Shown: positions 16,141 through 24,935, counted from the first letter of the stretch. The stretch is 64,000 bases of DNA from Candidatus Leptofilum gracile (GCA_016713825.1 JADJOJ010000009.1:124001-188000), one strand, 5' to 3'. Program-made: numbers and translations. The notes: a model not told the origin generated them from the sequence alone.

Positions 16141-16452
16141 TTACAATTTGGGTTGGTGTTGGGGGAGGTGGCTGATTTGCTCGCGGGTGAGGTTGAGTTG
16201 GATGGTACGGCCGTATACCCCCCCAATCTTCTCCAGCGGCACCAGCCGATAATCCGGCAGCTGGCAGCAGAGGACGAGATGGGTGGGCTGGTGGGAACGG
16301 CCGTCTAACAACACCGCCGCCAGTTCACCCACCAGTTCCCCTTCGCTGCTTTGGACGGACATGCCACGGGTTACGGCCGTTTCCCGCACCACCCCACACG
16401 CTAAACAAACCCGCGCCTCAATCGTCAGCTTTTCCACCATCTCCGCCACCAT
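16141..16452 (-). CDS. PRC-barrel domain protein
   Basis: 103 residues from the ATG at 16452 with GGAAGGTG five bases upstream. Residues about 30-98 follow the PRC-barrel pattern: VQSSEGELVGELAAVLLD, HLVLCCQLPDYRLVPLEKI and a LTREQISHLP tail. The first 28 residues carry a Cys-x2-Cys (CLACG) that could hold a metal or form a disulfide. PRC-barrel proteins are cytosolic or membrane-surface adaptors of stress or RNA-related complexes; the partner is unknown. It is between the polytopic membrane protein and the Crp-type regulator. Confidence 0.7.
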   Translation of the reverse strand: MVAEMVEKLTIEARVCLACGVVRETAVTRGMSVQSSEGELVGELAAVLLDGRSHQPTHLVLCCQLPDYRLVPLEKIGGVYGRTIQLNLTREQISHLPQHQPKL

Positions 16453-16469
16453 GCCACACCTTCCATAAA

Positions 16470-16545
16470 AATGGGACGCAGATTAACGCGGATAAACGCT
16501 GATTTTTATCTGTGTCAATCAGTGTGAATCTGTGTCCTGTTTTTT
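16470..16545. repeat. CGCAGATTA/CACAGATT-word repeat
   Basis: GACGCAGATTAACGCGGATAA and CAGTGTGAATCTGTGTCC lie in inverted relation around TTTTTATCTG. The same word family is seen at 12598, 19660, 37365, 49428 and 55392. Confidence 0.65.
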
Positions 16546-16667
16546 ATTGATAGTTGGCAAGATAAGGGAAGACGCAAAAAGACGCGCCGACTTTTGTCGG
16601 GTTTACCAAAAATTGTCCAAAAATAGGGGAAAAACCTTAGCCTGGGGCTTCAGCCCCAGGACGATGA

Positions 16668-17351
16668 TCAAGTCGCAATGTTCGCCAGGGCGGCGGCATC
16701 CAAAATGCGGATTTGGTGACGTTCCACCTGGATCAGCCCGTCTTGCTCCAGCTGGCGCAGGGCACGCTGCACCACATCCGGCACCGTGCCCAGCCGGGCC
16801 GCCAGCTCGGTTTGCGTGTACCAGCGCGGCCGCGACAGCACGCCGTCGATCGCCCCGTCACCGATCAATCGCGCCAGCCGCCCCGTAACCGGCCGCAGCG
16901 ACAAATCGGCCACCAGATTGACCAGATGCAGCACCCGCTCCGCCATTTTGGCAATGGCGTGCTGGGCAAAATCCGGGTTTTGGCGCAGGGCGTGGTTGAG
17001 CGATTGGCGGGGCAGCAGCCAGATTTCGGCCGTTTCCAAAGCAATGGCCGTGGCGGGGTTGGGGAAGTTAGCAAACACCACAATCTCGTTAAACGTGTCA
17101 CCCGGCTCCATAAAGCGCAGCACCTGCTCCCTGCCTGCGGGGCTGCTTTTGACAATCTTGACCCAGCCAGATTGCAAAAAATAAAGCCCGGTCGCCTGCT
17201 CCCCTTCCAAAAAGATGATTTCGCCGGGGTCGTAGGTGCGGTGAACGGCCGTTTGCACCAGTTCATTCAGCGTGTTTTCCGGCACGCCCACAAAAAAAGT
17301 GAGCGTTTGCAGTTGTTGGGCCAATTCCGCAGGATCGTGTCGCGTTCTCAT
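16668..17351 (-). CDS. Crp/Fnr-family transcription regulator
   Basis: 227 residues from ATG 17351. Cyclic-nucleotide-binding-type beta-barrel at about 15-125 (YDPGEIIFLEGEQATGLYFL, then GDTFNEIVVF), dimer helix at about 130-160, and winged helix at about 165-225 (YTQTELAARLGTVPDVVQRALRQLEQDGLI). There is no N-terminal cysteine cluster, so it is not an oxygen-sensing Fnr. The closest type is Dnr/CooA-like or a nucleotide-free stress regulator. It lies divergent from a secreted protein gene (145 bp) and codirectional with the PRC-barrel and membrane protein genes, which are likely targets. The promoter gives a leaderless message. Confidence 0.85.
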   Translation of the reverse strand: MRTRHDPAELAQQLQTLTFFVGVPENTLNELVQTAVHRTYDPGEIIFLEGEQATGLYFLQSGWVKIVKSSPAGREQVLRFMEPGDTFNEIVVFANFPNPATAIALETAEIWLLPRQSLNHALRQNPDFAQHAIAKMAERVLHLVNLVADLSLRPVTGRLARLIGDGAIDGVLSRPRWYTQTELAARLGTVPDVVQRALRQLEQDGLIQVERHQIRILDAAALANIAT

Positions 17352-17363
17352 GCAGCGATTATA
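17352..17363 (-). promoter_or_regulatory. Leaderless promoter of the Crp/Fnr gene
   Basis: On the minus strand, a consensus TATAAT (17358-17363) is followed by exactly six bases and then the start codon. No Shine-Dalgarno is present. The -35 region is weak (TTGCAA 14 bases, or TTTTTG 17 bases, upstream). Confidence 0.55.
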
Positions 17364-17496
17364 TAGAGTTAACGAATTTGCAAAAAGTTCTTCACAATTT
17401 CTGAACAAGTCGAGGCTAATCTTTCATTATCAGCAAACGCAACGCTGAACAGACAAAGTAAAGGAAAATTTTTTAGACACGTTCGGAGGTAAACAA

Positions 17497-18399
17497 ATGA
17501 ACAAGAGTAAATTCGTAAAAATTGGTGGTATTTTGATTGTATTGTTAGCCCTGGCCGCACTGGTTGGCAGCACGCTCACTTTTGCCCAGGATGAAGAGCC
17601 AGACACCGACGACACCGTTACGGTGCCAGAAGATGGCTCGGAAACAGAAGACACCAGTTCTGGGTTTGGTCGCTTTGGCGACCGGGGGGCACGCGGTGGA
17701 CATCGCGGCGGCCTTGTTGACCGGGAAGCCGCCCATGAGCTGCTGGCGGAAGAGCTGGGCGTGACCGTTGAGGATTTAGAAGCGGCCCACGATGCCGTGA
17801 TGGCAGCGGTTCAGGCTGAAGACGGCCGTCCCGACCGCGACGAGGTGAAAGCGTTGTTGGCTGATGAACTGGGCGTAACCGTGGAAGAACTAGACGCCGC
17901 CCAGGAAGCGGTGCAGGAAGCGATGCTGGCCCAACTCGTCGAAGATGGTGTTATCACCCAAGAAGAGCTGGACGAAATGCTGGAAATGCAAGCCCTGCGC
18001 CAGCTTGGCAAAGAGATCTTTAGCCGGGACGATGCCCAGGCAATCATTGCGGAGCAGCTTGGCCTGACGGTTGAAGAGCTGGCCGCCGCCCACGACGCTG
18101 GCACCCGCATCTCTGACCTGGCCGACGAGCAAGGTGTGGATTTGGACACGGTGATGACGGCCGTATCCGACGCCCGCACCGCTGCCATTGAGCAAGCTGT
18201 TGAAGATGGCACCATCACCCAAGACCAGGCCGACATCCTGCTCAGCCAGGATGGCCCCGGCTTTGGTGGTCGCGGTCACGGTGGCCACGGCGGACGCGGT
18301 GGGCACGGCGGGCATGGTGGCCCGCGCGGCGGCGGCTTCGGCCCCGGCAGCACGGATGGCACCAACGGCACCAGCACCAGTTCCGACCTGGACGCTTAA
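17497..18399 (+). CDS. Exported acidic repeat protein with His/Gly-rich tail
   Basis: 300 residues. Signal peptide at 1-30 (hydrophobic GILIVLLALAALVG, then LTFAQ/DEEP). The mature part has three copies of a helical unit of the form LLAEELGVTVEDLEAAHDAV (about 84, 124 and 188) and two SHOCT-like units (EDGVITQEELDEML and EDGTITQDQADILL). The tail (about 255-285) is GRGHGGHGGRGGHGGHGGPR, a likely metal-binding segment, ending in a Thr/Ser-rich stretch. It resembles DUF2680/YckD-type envelope proteins. GGAGGT seven bases upstream of ATG is a good ribosome site. Divergent from the Crp regulator. Function unknown; metal buffering at the cell surface is a guess. Confidence 0.8.
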   Translation: MNKSKFVKIGGILIVLLALAALVGSTLTFAQDEEPDTDDTVTVPEDGSETEDTSSGFGRFGDRGARGGHRGGLVDREAAHELLAEELGVTVEDLEAAHDAVMAAVQAEDGRPDRDEVKALLADELGVTVEELDAAQEAVQEAMLAQLVEDGVITQEELDEMLEMQALRQLGKEIFSRDDAQAIIAEQLGLTVEELAAAHDAGTRISDLADEQGVDLDTVMTAVSDARTAAIEQAVEDGTITQDQADILLSQDGPGFGGRGHGGHGGRGGHGGHGGPRGGGFGPGSTDGTNGTSTSSDLDA

Positions 18400-18451
18400 T
18401 GAAGATGGTATTGAGTAATTGGTAATTGGGTAATTACTCAATTACTAACTC

Positions 18452-18546
18452 ATGTTACGCAGTGTAGATTTCAAAAGTCTAATTTCTCTCGGTGATAAAC
18501 CATTGCCGGGGACTTTGAAATCTTTTCCAGAGTGAGTGCGTAACAT
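18452..18546. mobile_element. MITE-like element, copy 1
   Basis: Outer 10-bp arms ATGTTACGCA (18452-18461) and TGCGTAACAT (18537-18546). Inner arms are GATTTCAAAAGTC and GACTTTGAAATC, and the interior contains TTTCTCTC-GGTGATAAAC. The interior is clearly related to the reverse complement of 30598-30666, so this is a dispersed non-coding element. Confidence 0.65.
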
Positions 18547-18580
18547 CAGTTACTAATTACAAATTACTCCATTTTGCCTC

Positions 18581-18622
18581 GCGTGTCATCCTGCACACTC
18601 CCCGCAGGATGACACGCTTTTT
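18581..18622 (+). terminator. Rho-independent terminator after the exported protein
   Basis: Exact 13-bp arms GCGTGTCATCCTG (18581-18593) and CAGGATGACACGC (18605-18617), followed by five T residues. Confidence 0.9.
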
Positions 18623-18761
18623 GCCTTGGGGTATAGTGGTGGCAAAATACGGTTCTTGGGAAATTTGCCGTGTTGGACGGCTATGAAACGTGATGCGTGA
18701 CCAGAGGTAACTCACGTTTCACGCATCAGAAAACCAAAAGATTTGCCATATTGAGGTTGAA

Positions 18762-19655
18762 ATGTCTTCATTTGTGATTGCTGCGTTTTATAAATTTGTG
18801 GATTTGCCAGATTATGAAGAGAGGCAACGGCCGTTACGCAATTTCTGCACTGCTCAAGACGTCAAAGGTTCCATTTTGCTGGCCGCCGAGGGAATCAACG
18901 GTACCATTGCGGGCAGCCGCCAGGGGATCGACGCCGTGCTGGCCTATTTGCGCCAAGACGCCGCTTTTGCCAGCCTGACTCATAAAGAATCCCACGCCGA
19001 CTTCATGCCTTTTGCCCGGATGAAGGTGCGGCTCAAGCAGGAAATTGTCAACCTCGGTAGACCAGACATTACCCCCAACAAGCGCGTGGGCCAATACGTT
19101 CCCGCCGCCGAGTGGAACGAACTCATCAGCCGCCCCGACGTCATTTTGGTAGACACCCGCAACGATTTTGAAGTGGAGATTGGCACCTTCAAAGGGGCGA
19201 TCAATCCCAAAGTAGACGCCTTCAACCAGTTCCCCGATTTTGTGGAGCAAAACCTCGATCCCAGCCGCCACAAAAAGGTCGCCATGTTCTGCACTGGTGG
19301 CATTCGCTGCGAAAAAGCAACCGCCTACATGCTGGAGCAAGGATTTGAAGAGGTTTACCATCTAAAAGATGGCATTCTCAAATATTTAGAGCAGGTGCCA
19401 CCAGAGGAAAGTCTGTGGCAGGGCAACTGCTTTGTCTTCGACGACCGGGTGACGGTGGATCATCATTTGGAGCCAGCGCCGGTTGAGCTGTGCCCCATGT
19501 GCAAAACGGTCATCGAACCGCAGCACCGCAGCTTGCCCAGCTATGAATTTGGCGTCCGCTGCCCCATCTGCGCCGATCATTTGACGTTCGAGCAAATCGA
19601 ACGCGCCCGCGAAAAACAGCGGCAGCTAGAACTCGCCGCCGCCCGTGAGGAATAA
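18762..19655 (+). CDS. trhO: tRNA uridine-34 hydroxylase, rhodanese family
   Basis: 297 residues. N-terminal ferredoxin-like/acylphosphatase-type domain (about 1-90, ILLAAEGINGTIAGS), rhodanese domain (about 115-215) with the active Cys177 in FCTGGIRCEKATAYM, and a C-terminal Cys-rich part with CPMCKTV and CPICADH. This matches TrhO (UPF0176), which uses molecular oxygen to form 5-hydroxyuridine at tRNA position 34. An aerobic or microaerobic life style is implied. Single gene with its own spacer on both sides. The start is supported by alignment to family N-termini; the ribosome site GAGGTTGAA is moderate. Confidence 0.93.
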   Translation: MSSFVIAAFYKFVDLPDYEERQRPLRNFCTAQDVKGSILLAAEGINGTIAGSRQGIDAVLAYLRQDAAFASLTHKESHADFMPFARMKVRLKQEIVNLGRPDITPNKRVGQYVPAAEWNELISRPDVILVDTRNDFEVEIGTFKGAINPKVDAFNQFPDFVEQNLDPSRHKKVAMFCTGGIRCEKATAYMLEQGFEEVYHLKDGILKYLEQVPPEESLWQGNCFVFDDRVTVDHHLEPAPVELCPMCKTVIEPQHRSLPSYEFGVRCPICADHLTFEQIERAREKQRQLELAAAREE

Positions 19656-19659
19656 AAAT

Positions 19660-19725
19660 CCAGAGATTACGCAGATTTTACAGATTAAAGGCTCATAATC
19701 TGCGTAATCTGTGAAATCGGTGGCT
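19660..19725. repeat. CGCAGATTA-word inverted repeat
   Basis: AGATTACGCAGATTTTACAG and CTGCGTAATCTGTGAAATC face each other between trhO and the response regulator gene. Confidence 0.7.
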
Positions 19726-19745
19726 AAATTTTTAGAGAAAATCTT

Positions 19746-20429
19746 ATGAGCAAAACAATATTGGTGGTAGACGACGAAGCCCGGCTGGTGAATTTGGTGA
19801 AGGCCTACCTGGAACAGGGTGGGTTTCGCGTGGTGACGGCCAGAAACGGCCGTGAAGCCCTCTTCGTCGCCCGCCAGGAAAAACCAGACCTCATCGTCCT
19901 GGACATTATGATGCCCGAGATGGACGGCCACGAATTTATGCGCGTTCACCGGCAGGAGCGGCCCACGCCCATCATCTTGCTCACCGCCAAGGTGGAAGAA
20001 GATGACAAAATCATCGGCCTGGAGCTGGGGGCAGACGATTACCTCACCAAGCCATTCAGCCCGCGCGAACTGCTAGCGCGGATACGTGCTGTACTGCGGC
20101 GCGGCACCCAGCCCGTAGACAGCAGCGCCCGCCTGCGCGTCGGCACCGTTTCCCTCGATTTGGAGCGTTATTTGGTGGAAGTAAACGACGAGCGGATTGA
20201 TTTAACCCGCTCGGAATTTGATTTGTTGGCCATCTTGATGGGGTCACCTGGCCGCGCCTTTTCCCGGCTGGATCTGCTAGACCGGCTGCAAGGCACCACC
20301 TTCGAAGGTTCTGAACGCACCATTGACGTACACATCAAAAATTTGCGCTCAAAAATTGAGCCAGATTCACGCAAGCCGCGCTACGTAGAAACCGTTTACG
20401 GCGTGGGCTACCGCTTTGCTCCGGAGTAA
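19746..20429 (+). CDS. OmpR-family response regulator
   Basis: 227 residues. Receiver domain at 1-118, with the acidic pocket in VVDDE and the phospho-Asp in LIVLDIMMPEMDG, Thr in LLTAK and Lys in TKPFSPRELLARI. Winged-helix DNA-binding domain at about 130-225 (LTRSEFDLLAILMGSPGRAFSRLDLLDRL, VYGVGYRF). The histidine kinase gene begins 7 bp after its stop, so they are one transcription unit. Upstream spacer is a CGCAGATTA repeat. The regulated genes are not evident from the sequence. Confidence 0.95.
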   Translation: MSKTILVVDDEARLVNLVKAYLEQGGFRVVTARNGREALFVARQEKPDLIVLDIMMPEMDGHEFMRVHRQERPTPIILLTAKVEEDDKIIGLELGADDYLTKPFSPRELLARIRAVLRRGTQPVDSSARLRVGTVSLDLERYLVEVNDERIDLTRSEFDLLAILMGSPGRAFSRLDLLDRLQGTTFEGSERTIDVHIKNLRSKIEPDSRKPRYVETVYGVGYRFAPE

Positions 20430-20436
20430 GCCATTC

Positions 20437-21786
20437 ATGATGCGTTCGCTGGTTTTTAAGCTGAGTGTGGCCTTTTTGCTGGTAAGCCTGGTGGGGATTG
20501 CCCTGGTGGCTTTTTTTGCCGGGCGCGTTTCGGCCAACGAATTTAGCAACTTTGCCGAGGCCCAATCAGACAGCTTGTTGATGGACCAGCTGGTGAATTA
20601 TTACGAAATCAATGGCAATTGGGACAATCTGGATCGGATTGGCATTGGGGGGGTGCCGCCTGGGGATGGGGAGGTACGGCCGTTTGTCGTCACCGATAGC
20701 CAAAACCTGGTCGTTCTCAGTGGGCTGAACCAGACAGCGGGCAACCGCGCCCCGCGCGGCTGGCTCAATCGCGGCGTTCCCATTGAGGTAGATAACGAGC
20801 AGGTGGGGCAAATTATTTTTGCCGAGGGAATGACGCGCGGTATGCAGCAGCAGCCGCCCCGCACCGATTTTTCTACGCGAGTGAACCAGGCGATTTTTTT
20901 GGCCGCGTTGGGGGCAACGGCCGTTTCCCTGATCATTGGCGTGCTGTTGGCCCGCAGCCTTACCAAACCGCTGCAAGAGATGACCCACGCCACCCAGGCC
21001 GTAGCCCAGGGCGACCTGACGCAGCAAGTGCCCATCCGCTCCGATGATGAGCTGGGCCAGCTGGCCACCGCCTTCAACCAGATGAGCGCCGATCTGGCCC
21101 AATCCCGCGACCTGCGCCGCCAGATGACGGCCGACATCGCCCACGACTTGCGCACGCCGCTCAGCCTCATCCTGGGCCATGCCGAGGCGCTGAGCGATGG
21201 CGTGCTGCCGCCCACGCCGGAAACATTCGACGTGATCCACGATGAAGCGCGTCGCCTCAACCGGCTGGTGGAAGATTTGCGGCTGCTTTCCCTGGCAGAA
21301 GCGGGCGAGCTGACGCTGGCGGTGCGCTCGGTGCAGCCGCGCAGCCTGCTAGAGCGGGCCGCGTTGGCCCACGCCCCCGCCGCCCAGCAAAAGCAGGTGG
21401 CGCTCACGCTGGATGCCCCGGCAGACCTGCCGGAGGTGGTGGCGGACCCAGACCGGATGGCGCAGGTGCTGGATAATTTGGTGGCCAATGCGCTGCGATA
21501 TACGCCGGAAAACGGCCGTATCCAGCTCACTGCCCAGCAAAACCAGACGGCCGTTCAGCTAAAAGTACAAGACAGCGGCCCCGGCATGAGTGCCACCGAG
21601 CTGGCGCACGTGTTTGATCGCTTTTACCGGGGCGACAAATCGCGCCAGCGGCATGAGGGGGGGTCTGGTTTGGGGTTGGCGATTGCGAAATCGATTGTGG
21701 GGGGGCATAACGGCCGTATCTGGGCCGAAAGCGCACCGGGGCAGGGGGCCACCTTCATCATCGAGCTGCCGCTGGCTAGCAGTTAA
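20437..21786 (+). CDS. Membrane sensor histidine kinase, BaeS-like
   Basis: 449 residues from ATG 20437. First membrane helix at about 5-27, extracytoplasmic sensor loop to about 160, second helix at about 162-182, HAMP domain (LTKPLQEMTHATQAVAQGDL), HisKA with the phospho-acceptor His in ADIAHDLRTPLSLILGHAE (about residue 236), then HATPase_c with the N box DNLVANALRYTPENG, G1 VQDSGPGM and G2 GGSGLGLAIAKSIV. It phosphorylates the preceding response regulator. The sensor loop is short, Asn/Gln-rich and resembles no named ligand domain. Two ATGs in tandem (20437 and 20440) make the exact start uncertain by one residue. Confidence 0.95.
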   Translation: MMRSLVFKLSVAFLLVSLVGIALVAFFAGRVSANEFSNFAEAQSDSLLMDQLVNYYEINGNWDNLDRIGIGGVPPGDGEVRPFVVTDSQNLVVLSGLNQTAGNRAPRGWLNRGVPIEVDNEQVGQIIFAEGMTRGMQQQPPRTDFSTRVNQAIFLAALGATAVSLIIGVLLARSLTKPLQEMTHATQAVAQGDLTQQVPIRSDDELGQLATAFNQMSADLAQSRDLRRQMTADIAHDLRTPLSLILGHAEALSDGVLPPTPETFDVIHDEARRLNRLVEDLRLLSLAEAGELTLAVRSVQPRSLLERAALAHAPAAQQKQVALTLDAPADLPEVVADPDRMAQVLDNLVANALRYTPENGRIQLTAQQNQTAVQLKVQDSGPGMSATELAHVFDRFYRGDKSRQRHEGGSGLGLAIAKSIVGGHNGRIWAESAPGQGATFIIELPLASS

Positions 21787-21809
21787 TTTGGTTTCATTCG
21801 TGTTGTAAC

Positions 21810-22604
21810 TTAAAACGGGTTGTCACTAATTTGACTTTGCAGCCATTCATTTAAGAAGGCCATCACTTCATTAAAGCGGCGCTGAGGAATGGATTTGTAG
21901 CTCGAAACAGAAAATTTTCTGTACAGTTCCCCATATACCCCACCAAATTCATTTCGCTTGGTTTTCTTGCCAAGTGCCATTGCCACAGCCTTGACCGCCT
22001 GGGAAATTTGGGCAGCTTGCGCTTCAGTAACATGCTTACCGCCAACGGCCGCTTCTAGCTGATCCAGACGTTCGCCGTGTTCAGTAAGTGTGGTTACGGC
22101 CGTATCTAATCGGGCTTCCATAATTAACTGTTGCCTGGCCATCCGCACCACGGCCATAGCCATCTGGTACGCTTGCGCAGCCGGGGAATCCTGTGACAGT
22201 AGAGCTTCGATGTCGGTATTGGCATCGGTTGTTAAACGGCCGTCCTGGGTTGCCTCATAAAGGACTCGGTAGCACTCTTTCTGGTAAGCAATCAGGTCGT
22301 CACGCACGTCTTCGGCTACACGATTGGCATTGATGCCAAACAACCAGCCATTGAGAAATTCCAGAGGTAGGCATTGCGCTTCTACCTGTTGACCGGTACC
22401 CGTGATCGTTACGATCACGGGTGTCATTTCTTCAGCAAGAACGGGGTCGCGTAAAATACGCTGTCGTTGCGCTGACCAGGCTACTCCCAGATTGTTGCAG
22501 ATGGTGCGAAGCGGCACGTAAACACGGCCGTTGGCAATAACGGCCGTAATTTCATCATCTCTAAACAAGACGGTTTTTTGCTCTGTCGGTTGAAGTGTTG
22601 TCAT
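21810..22604 (-). CDS. Orphan phage-type antirepressor (P22_AR_N plus ORF6C)
   Basis: 264 residues from ATG 22604. The N-terminal half (about 10-110) matches phage antirepressor N-terminal domains: VYVPLRTICNNLGVAWSAQ and CLPLEFLNGWLFGI. The C-terminal half has the ORF6C pattern from residues about 185-260 (NEFGGVYGELYRKF, YKSIPQRRFNEVMAFLNEW). Such proteins counteract prophage repressors, but no integrase, capsid or repressor gene is near. The gene contains ACGGCCGT several times, so it has been resident long enough to match the genome. It may have been co-opted, or may be a remnant. Confidence 0.75.
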   Translation of the reverse strand: MTTLQPTEQKTVLFRDDEITAVIANGRVYVPLRTICNNLGVAWSAQRQRILRDPVLAEEMTPVIVTITGTGQQVEAQCLPLEFLNGWLFGINANRVAEDVRDDLIAYQKECYRVLYEATQDGRLTTDANTDIEALLSQDSPAAQAYQMAMAVVRMARQQLIMEARLDTAVTTLTEHGERLDQLEAAVGGKHVTEAQAAQISQAVKAVAMALGKKTKRNEFGGVYGELYRKFSVSSYKSIPQRRFNEVMAFLNEWLQSQISDNPF

Positions 22605-22640
22605 ATCACTTTTGCCTATCAAAACTGCTGGTTTACGATA

Positions 22641-24935
22641 TCATTCTTGCACGGCGAGGTAAAGCGTTTGCTCGGTGGTGACGAAGACGCGCAGGGGCGT
22701 TTCGGCAATGGCGAAGTCGCTGATTTGGCTGAAAAGTTCGCCGCCGTTGGGGTCGGTGGCGCGGTATTGGGCCAGCACCTGGCCGGTGGGGCGACTAATT
22801 TGCACAATACGGCCGCTTCCCGGATCCGCCACAAAAATAGACGCATTTAAGCCCCGTCCCACAATTTCTACAGAGGTTGGGGCCACAAACGGGGTTTGCA
22901 AGCCGTTGGCCAGCAGGGCAGACTCATCCCATTCCAGGCGGCTGGAGCGGGTGTCGTAGTAACGAATACGGCCGTCTCGGTACAGCAGCACCAACCCCCC
23001 ATCCTGGCTGTAAATATCAAAATCGATCACCTGATTGAGTTCCGGATCAACGTCAAAAAAGAGGGTGCGATCGTCCGCATTGGCCGTGAAATCGTCCCCG
23101 TTGGGGAAATATTTCCAAATCACCTCTGCCCCGATATCCAAAATGTAGAGCCGCTCGTCGAAGGTGCTGATGGCGATGGGTGCCTGCCATTCGCTGGCTA
23201 AATCCAGCGGCACGGCGAAGGTGCTGCCCAGGCTGGGCTGGTACGTCAGCAGCGCCCCGTTGCTGTCTAGCATCGCCAGCCCGTCGCGGCTGACGGCGCT
23301 GCCCGCAGGCCGCCAAAACATGTCGATGACGCTGCCAACAACCTGGGTGCCTGCGGCTTGTCCGTTAAACACCCGCGCCGCTGGCTCCAGCGTCAGCGGA
23401 TTCAGGTACGATTCGTCCGTTTCTTGCTCGTAAACCAGCCCGTTGCCTTTGTCCAAAATGAAGATGCCGCCGTTGAAGCCATCGCGCAGCGCCACGTGGG
23501 TGAGGGCGGTGCCTTCGCTAAAGGTGTAATACGGCCGTGCGCTCAACCGCGTCACATCATCCAGCACATCCAGCCGCTCACGAGCAATGGCTCGCAGTTG
23601 GGCCACCGTTTCGTCGCCGGGGCGTACGGCCGTTTCTGCCTCCACAGCCAGGGTGAGGGCTTGATTGTAATATTGCTGCGCCTGGGCGCTGTCTGATCCT
23701 ACCTGATCCGCCAGGCTGATGAGCTGGCTCATCTCGGCCCGAATTTCAGACAGGCGCTGGGTGCGCCCCCGCTCCAGGTAAACGCCAGAAACGATGACGG
23801 CAATGAGCACCGGGATGAGAATGGCGATCAGAATCGGCCAGGTCAGGCTGGTTGGTTCTTCGTCGTCGGGGCTGGTTTGGGCAGTGCGCGGCGGGCGCAG
23901 CCGCGAGAGCAAATCGACCAGCCAGGCGGTGAAGGTAGAAAGCCCCAGCGCCGCCTGCGACCCGGCGCGGCGGGCGGTGGTTTCTACCTGCTGCCGGTCG
24001 ATGGCGGGCAGGGTGCGGATGTTGTCTCTGGCGGGGGCGGGCTGTCCTTCGCGGATGGGTTGCGGGCGGCGCTCCCCGCTGGCGGTGGGCGGCGCGGCCT
24101 CTGGATTGCGGCGCGGCTGCGGCGTGGGGGCCACCAGCTGGCCTTCACGCGGGCGTGGCATCACCACGTCTGGCAAATCCAGCAGCGAATCGTCGTTAAA
24201 TTCAATCATCAGCAGCCGGGCCGACTCATCAGCCACGATGTCGATCAGCGCGTCCAGGCCAGATTCGATGTCGGTGTCCACCAGCGCTTCGTTGAAATCG
24301 TCGGTGGGCAGGTGGCTCAGGCGGGGGTCGGCCAGCAGCAGCAGGTCGCCCGATTGCAGCCGGTGGTGGGCATAGCGAATGTCTAGGCCGCTGGTGCGCC
24401 CCAGCGGGGTGAGGTGGTCTACCTTGCGGGGCGGCAGCCGCTCGATGCCGAAATTGTGCCCCAGCAGGGCCAGTGTCTCGCCCGCTTGCAGGCTGAACAG
24501 CTCGTCTTGGCGCAGCACGGCGCAGGTGATGCCGCCTTCGCGGGTGGCTTCGCGGCTGGTGAGGTTGCGCTTGAGAAGGGTCTGGTTGGCGGCCATGATC
24601 GCCCCGCGCAGGGCGGCGGTGAGGCTGCCGCTGGTGGTGTAAAACTTTCGGCTGATGAGGTCGAGCAGGTCTTGGGTGAGAACGGCCGTTTCTGCCACGT
24701 CGCCGCTCAAAGTAAGGTTCACAAACAGGAAGTCGCGGCTGCGGCTGCGATGGGCTCTGCTGGGGGGGGGCTGCACCAGGATGCCGGGAACAGCGCTTGT
24801 CGTCTCAACCGTTTGCATTACACCGTCAACGATGTAAAGTTGGCCCGTCACCGCTTGTAATTCAGGCATGAAAATGGCGTCCTCATCGGTAAAATAATCG
24901 ACATAAGCATAGCACGACTGTTCGCCTGTGACCAT
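22641..24935 (-). CDS. Pseudo-PP2C phosphatase fused through a membrane helix to a beta-propeller
   Basis: 764 residues from ATG 24935 (a TTG at 24959 is also open). The first 260 residues have the shape of a PP2C phosphatase, but the metal motifs are broken: LYIVDGV takes the place of ADGMGG, and GDLLLLADPRL the place of SDGL. A Pro/Arg-rich linker follows, then one membrane helix (TWPILIAILIPVLIAVIVSG, about residue 380), a short coiled segment, and an extracellular C-terminal region of repeated WD-like beta strands such as GNGLVYEQETDE and RLYILDIGAEVIWKY. A bacterial Ser/Thr-kinase pathway sensor is likely but unproven. Divergent from the hydrolase gene (39 bp). Confidence 0.65.
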   Translation of the reverse strand: MVTGEQSCYAYVDYFTDEDAIFMPELQAVTGQLYIVDGVMQTVETTSAVPGILVQPPPSRAHRSRSRDFLFVNLTLSGDVAETAVLTQDLLDLISRKFYTTSGSLTAALRGAIMAANQTLLKRNLTSREATREGGITCAVLRQDELFSLQAGETLALLGHNFGIERLPPRKVDHLTPLGRTSGLDIRYAHHRLQSGDLLLLADPRLSHLPTDDFNEALVDTDIESGLDALIDIVADESARLLMIEFNDDSLLDLPDVVMPRPREGQLVAPTPQPRRNPEAAPPTASGERRPQPIREGQPAPARDNIRTLPAIDRQQVETTARRAGSQAALGLSTFTAWLVDLLSRLRPPRTAQTSPDDEEPTSLTWPILIAILIPVLIAVIVSGVYLERGRTQRLSEIRAEMSQLISLADQVGSDSAQAQQYYNQALTLAVEAETAVRPGDETVAQLRAIARERLDVLDDVTRLSARPYYTFSEGTALTHVALRDGFNGGIFILDKGNGLVYEQETDESYLNPLTLEPAARVFNGQAAGTQVVGSVIDMFWRPAGSAVSRDGLAMLDSNGALLTYQPSLGSTFAVPLDLASEWQAPIAISTFDERLYILDIGAEVIWKYFPNGDDFTANADDRTLFFDVDPELNQVIDFDIYSQDGGLVLLYRDGRIRYYDTRSSRLEWDESALLANGLQTPFVAPTSVEIVGRGLNASIFVADPGSGRIVQISRPTGQVLAQYRATDPNGGELFSQISDFAIAETPLRVFVTTEQTLYLAVQE

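Larger units (their letters stand above)
18400..18761. other. 362-bp repeat-rich spacer
   Basis: No gene. It carries TAATTAC-word repeats (about 18412-18445 and 18546-18570), a 95-bp MITE-like element (18452-18546), a strong terminator (18581-18622) and a GCGTGATGCGTGA-type inverted repeat (about 18685-18730) before trhO. Confidence 0.75.
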
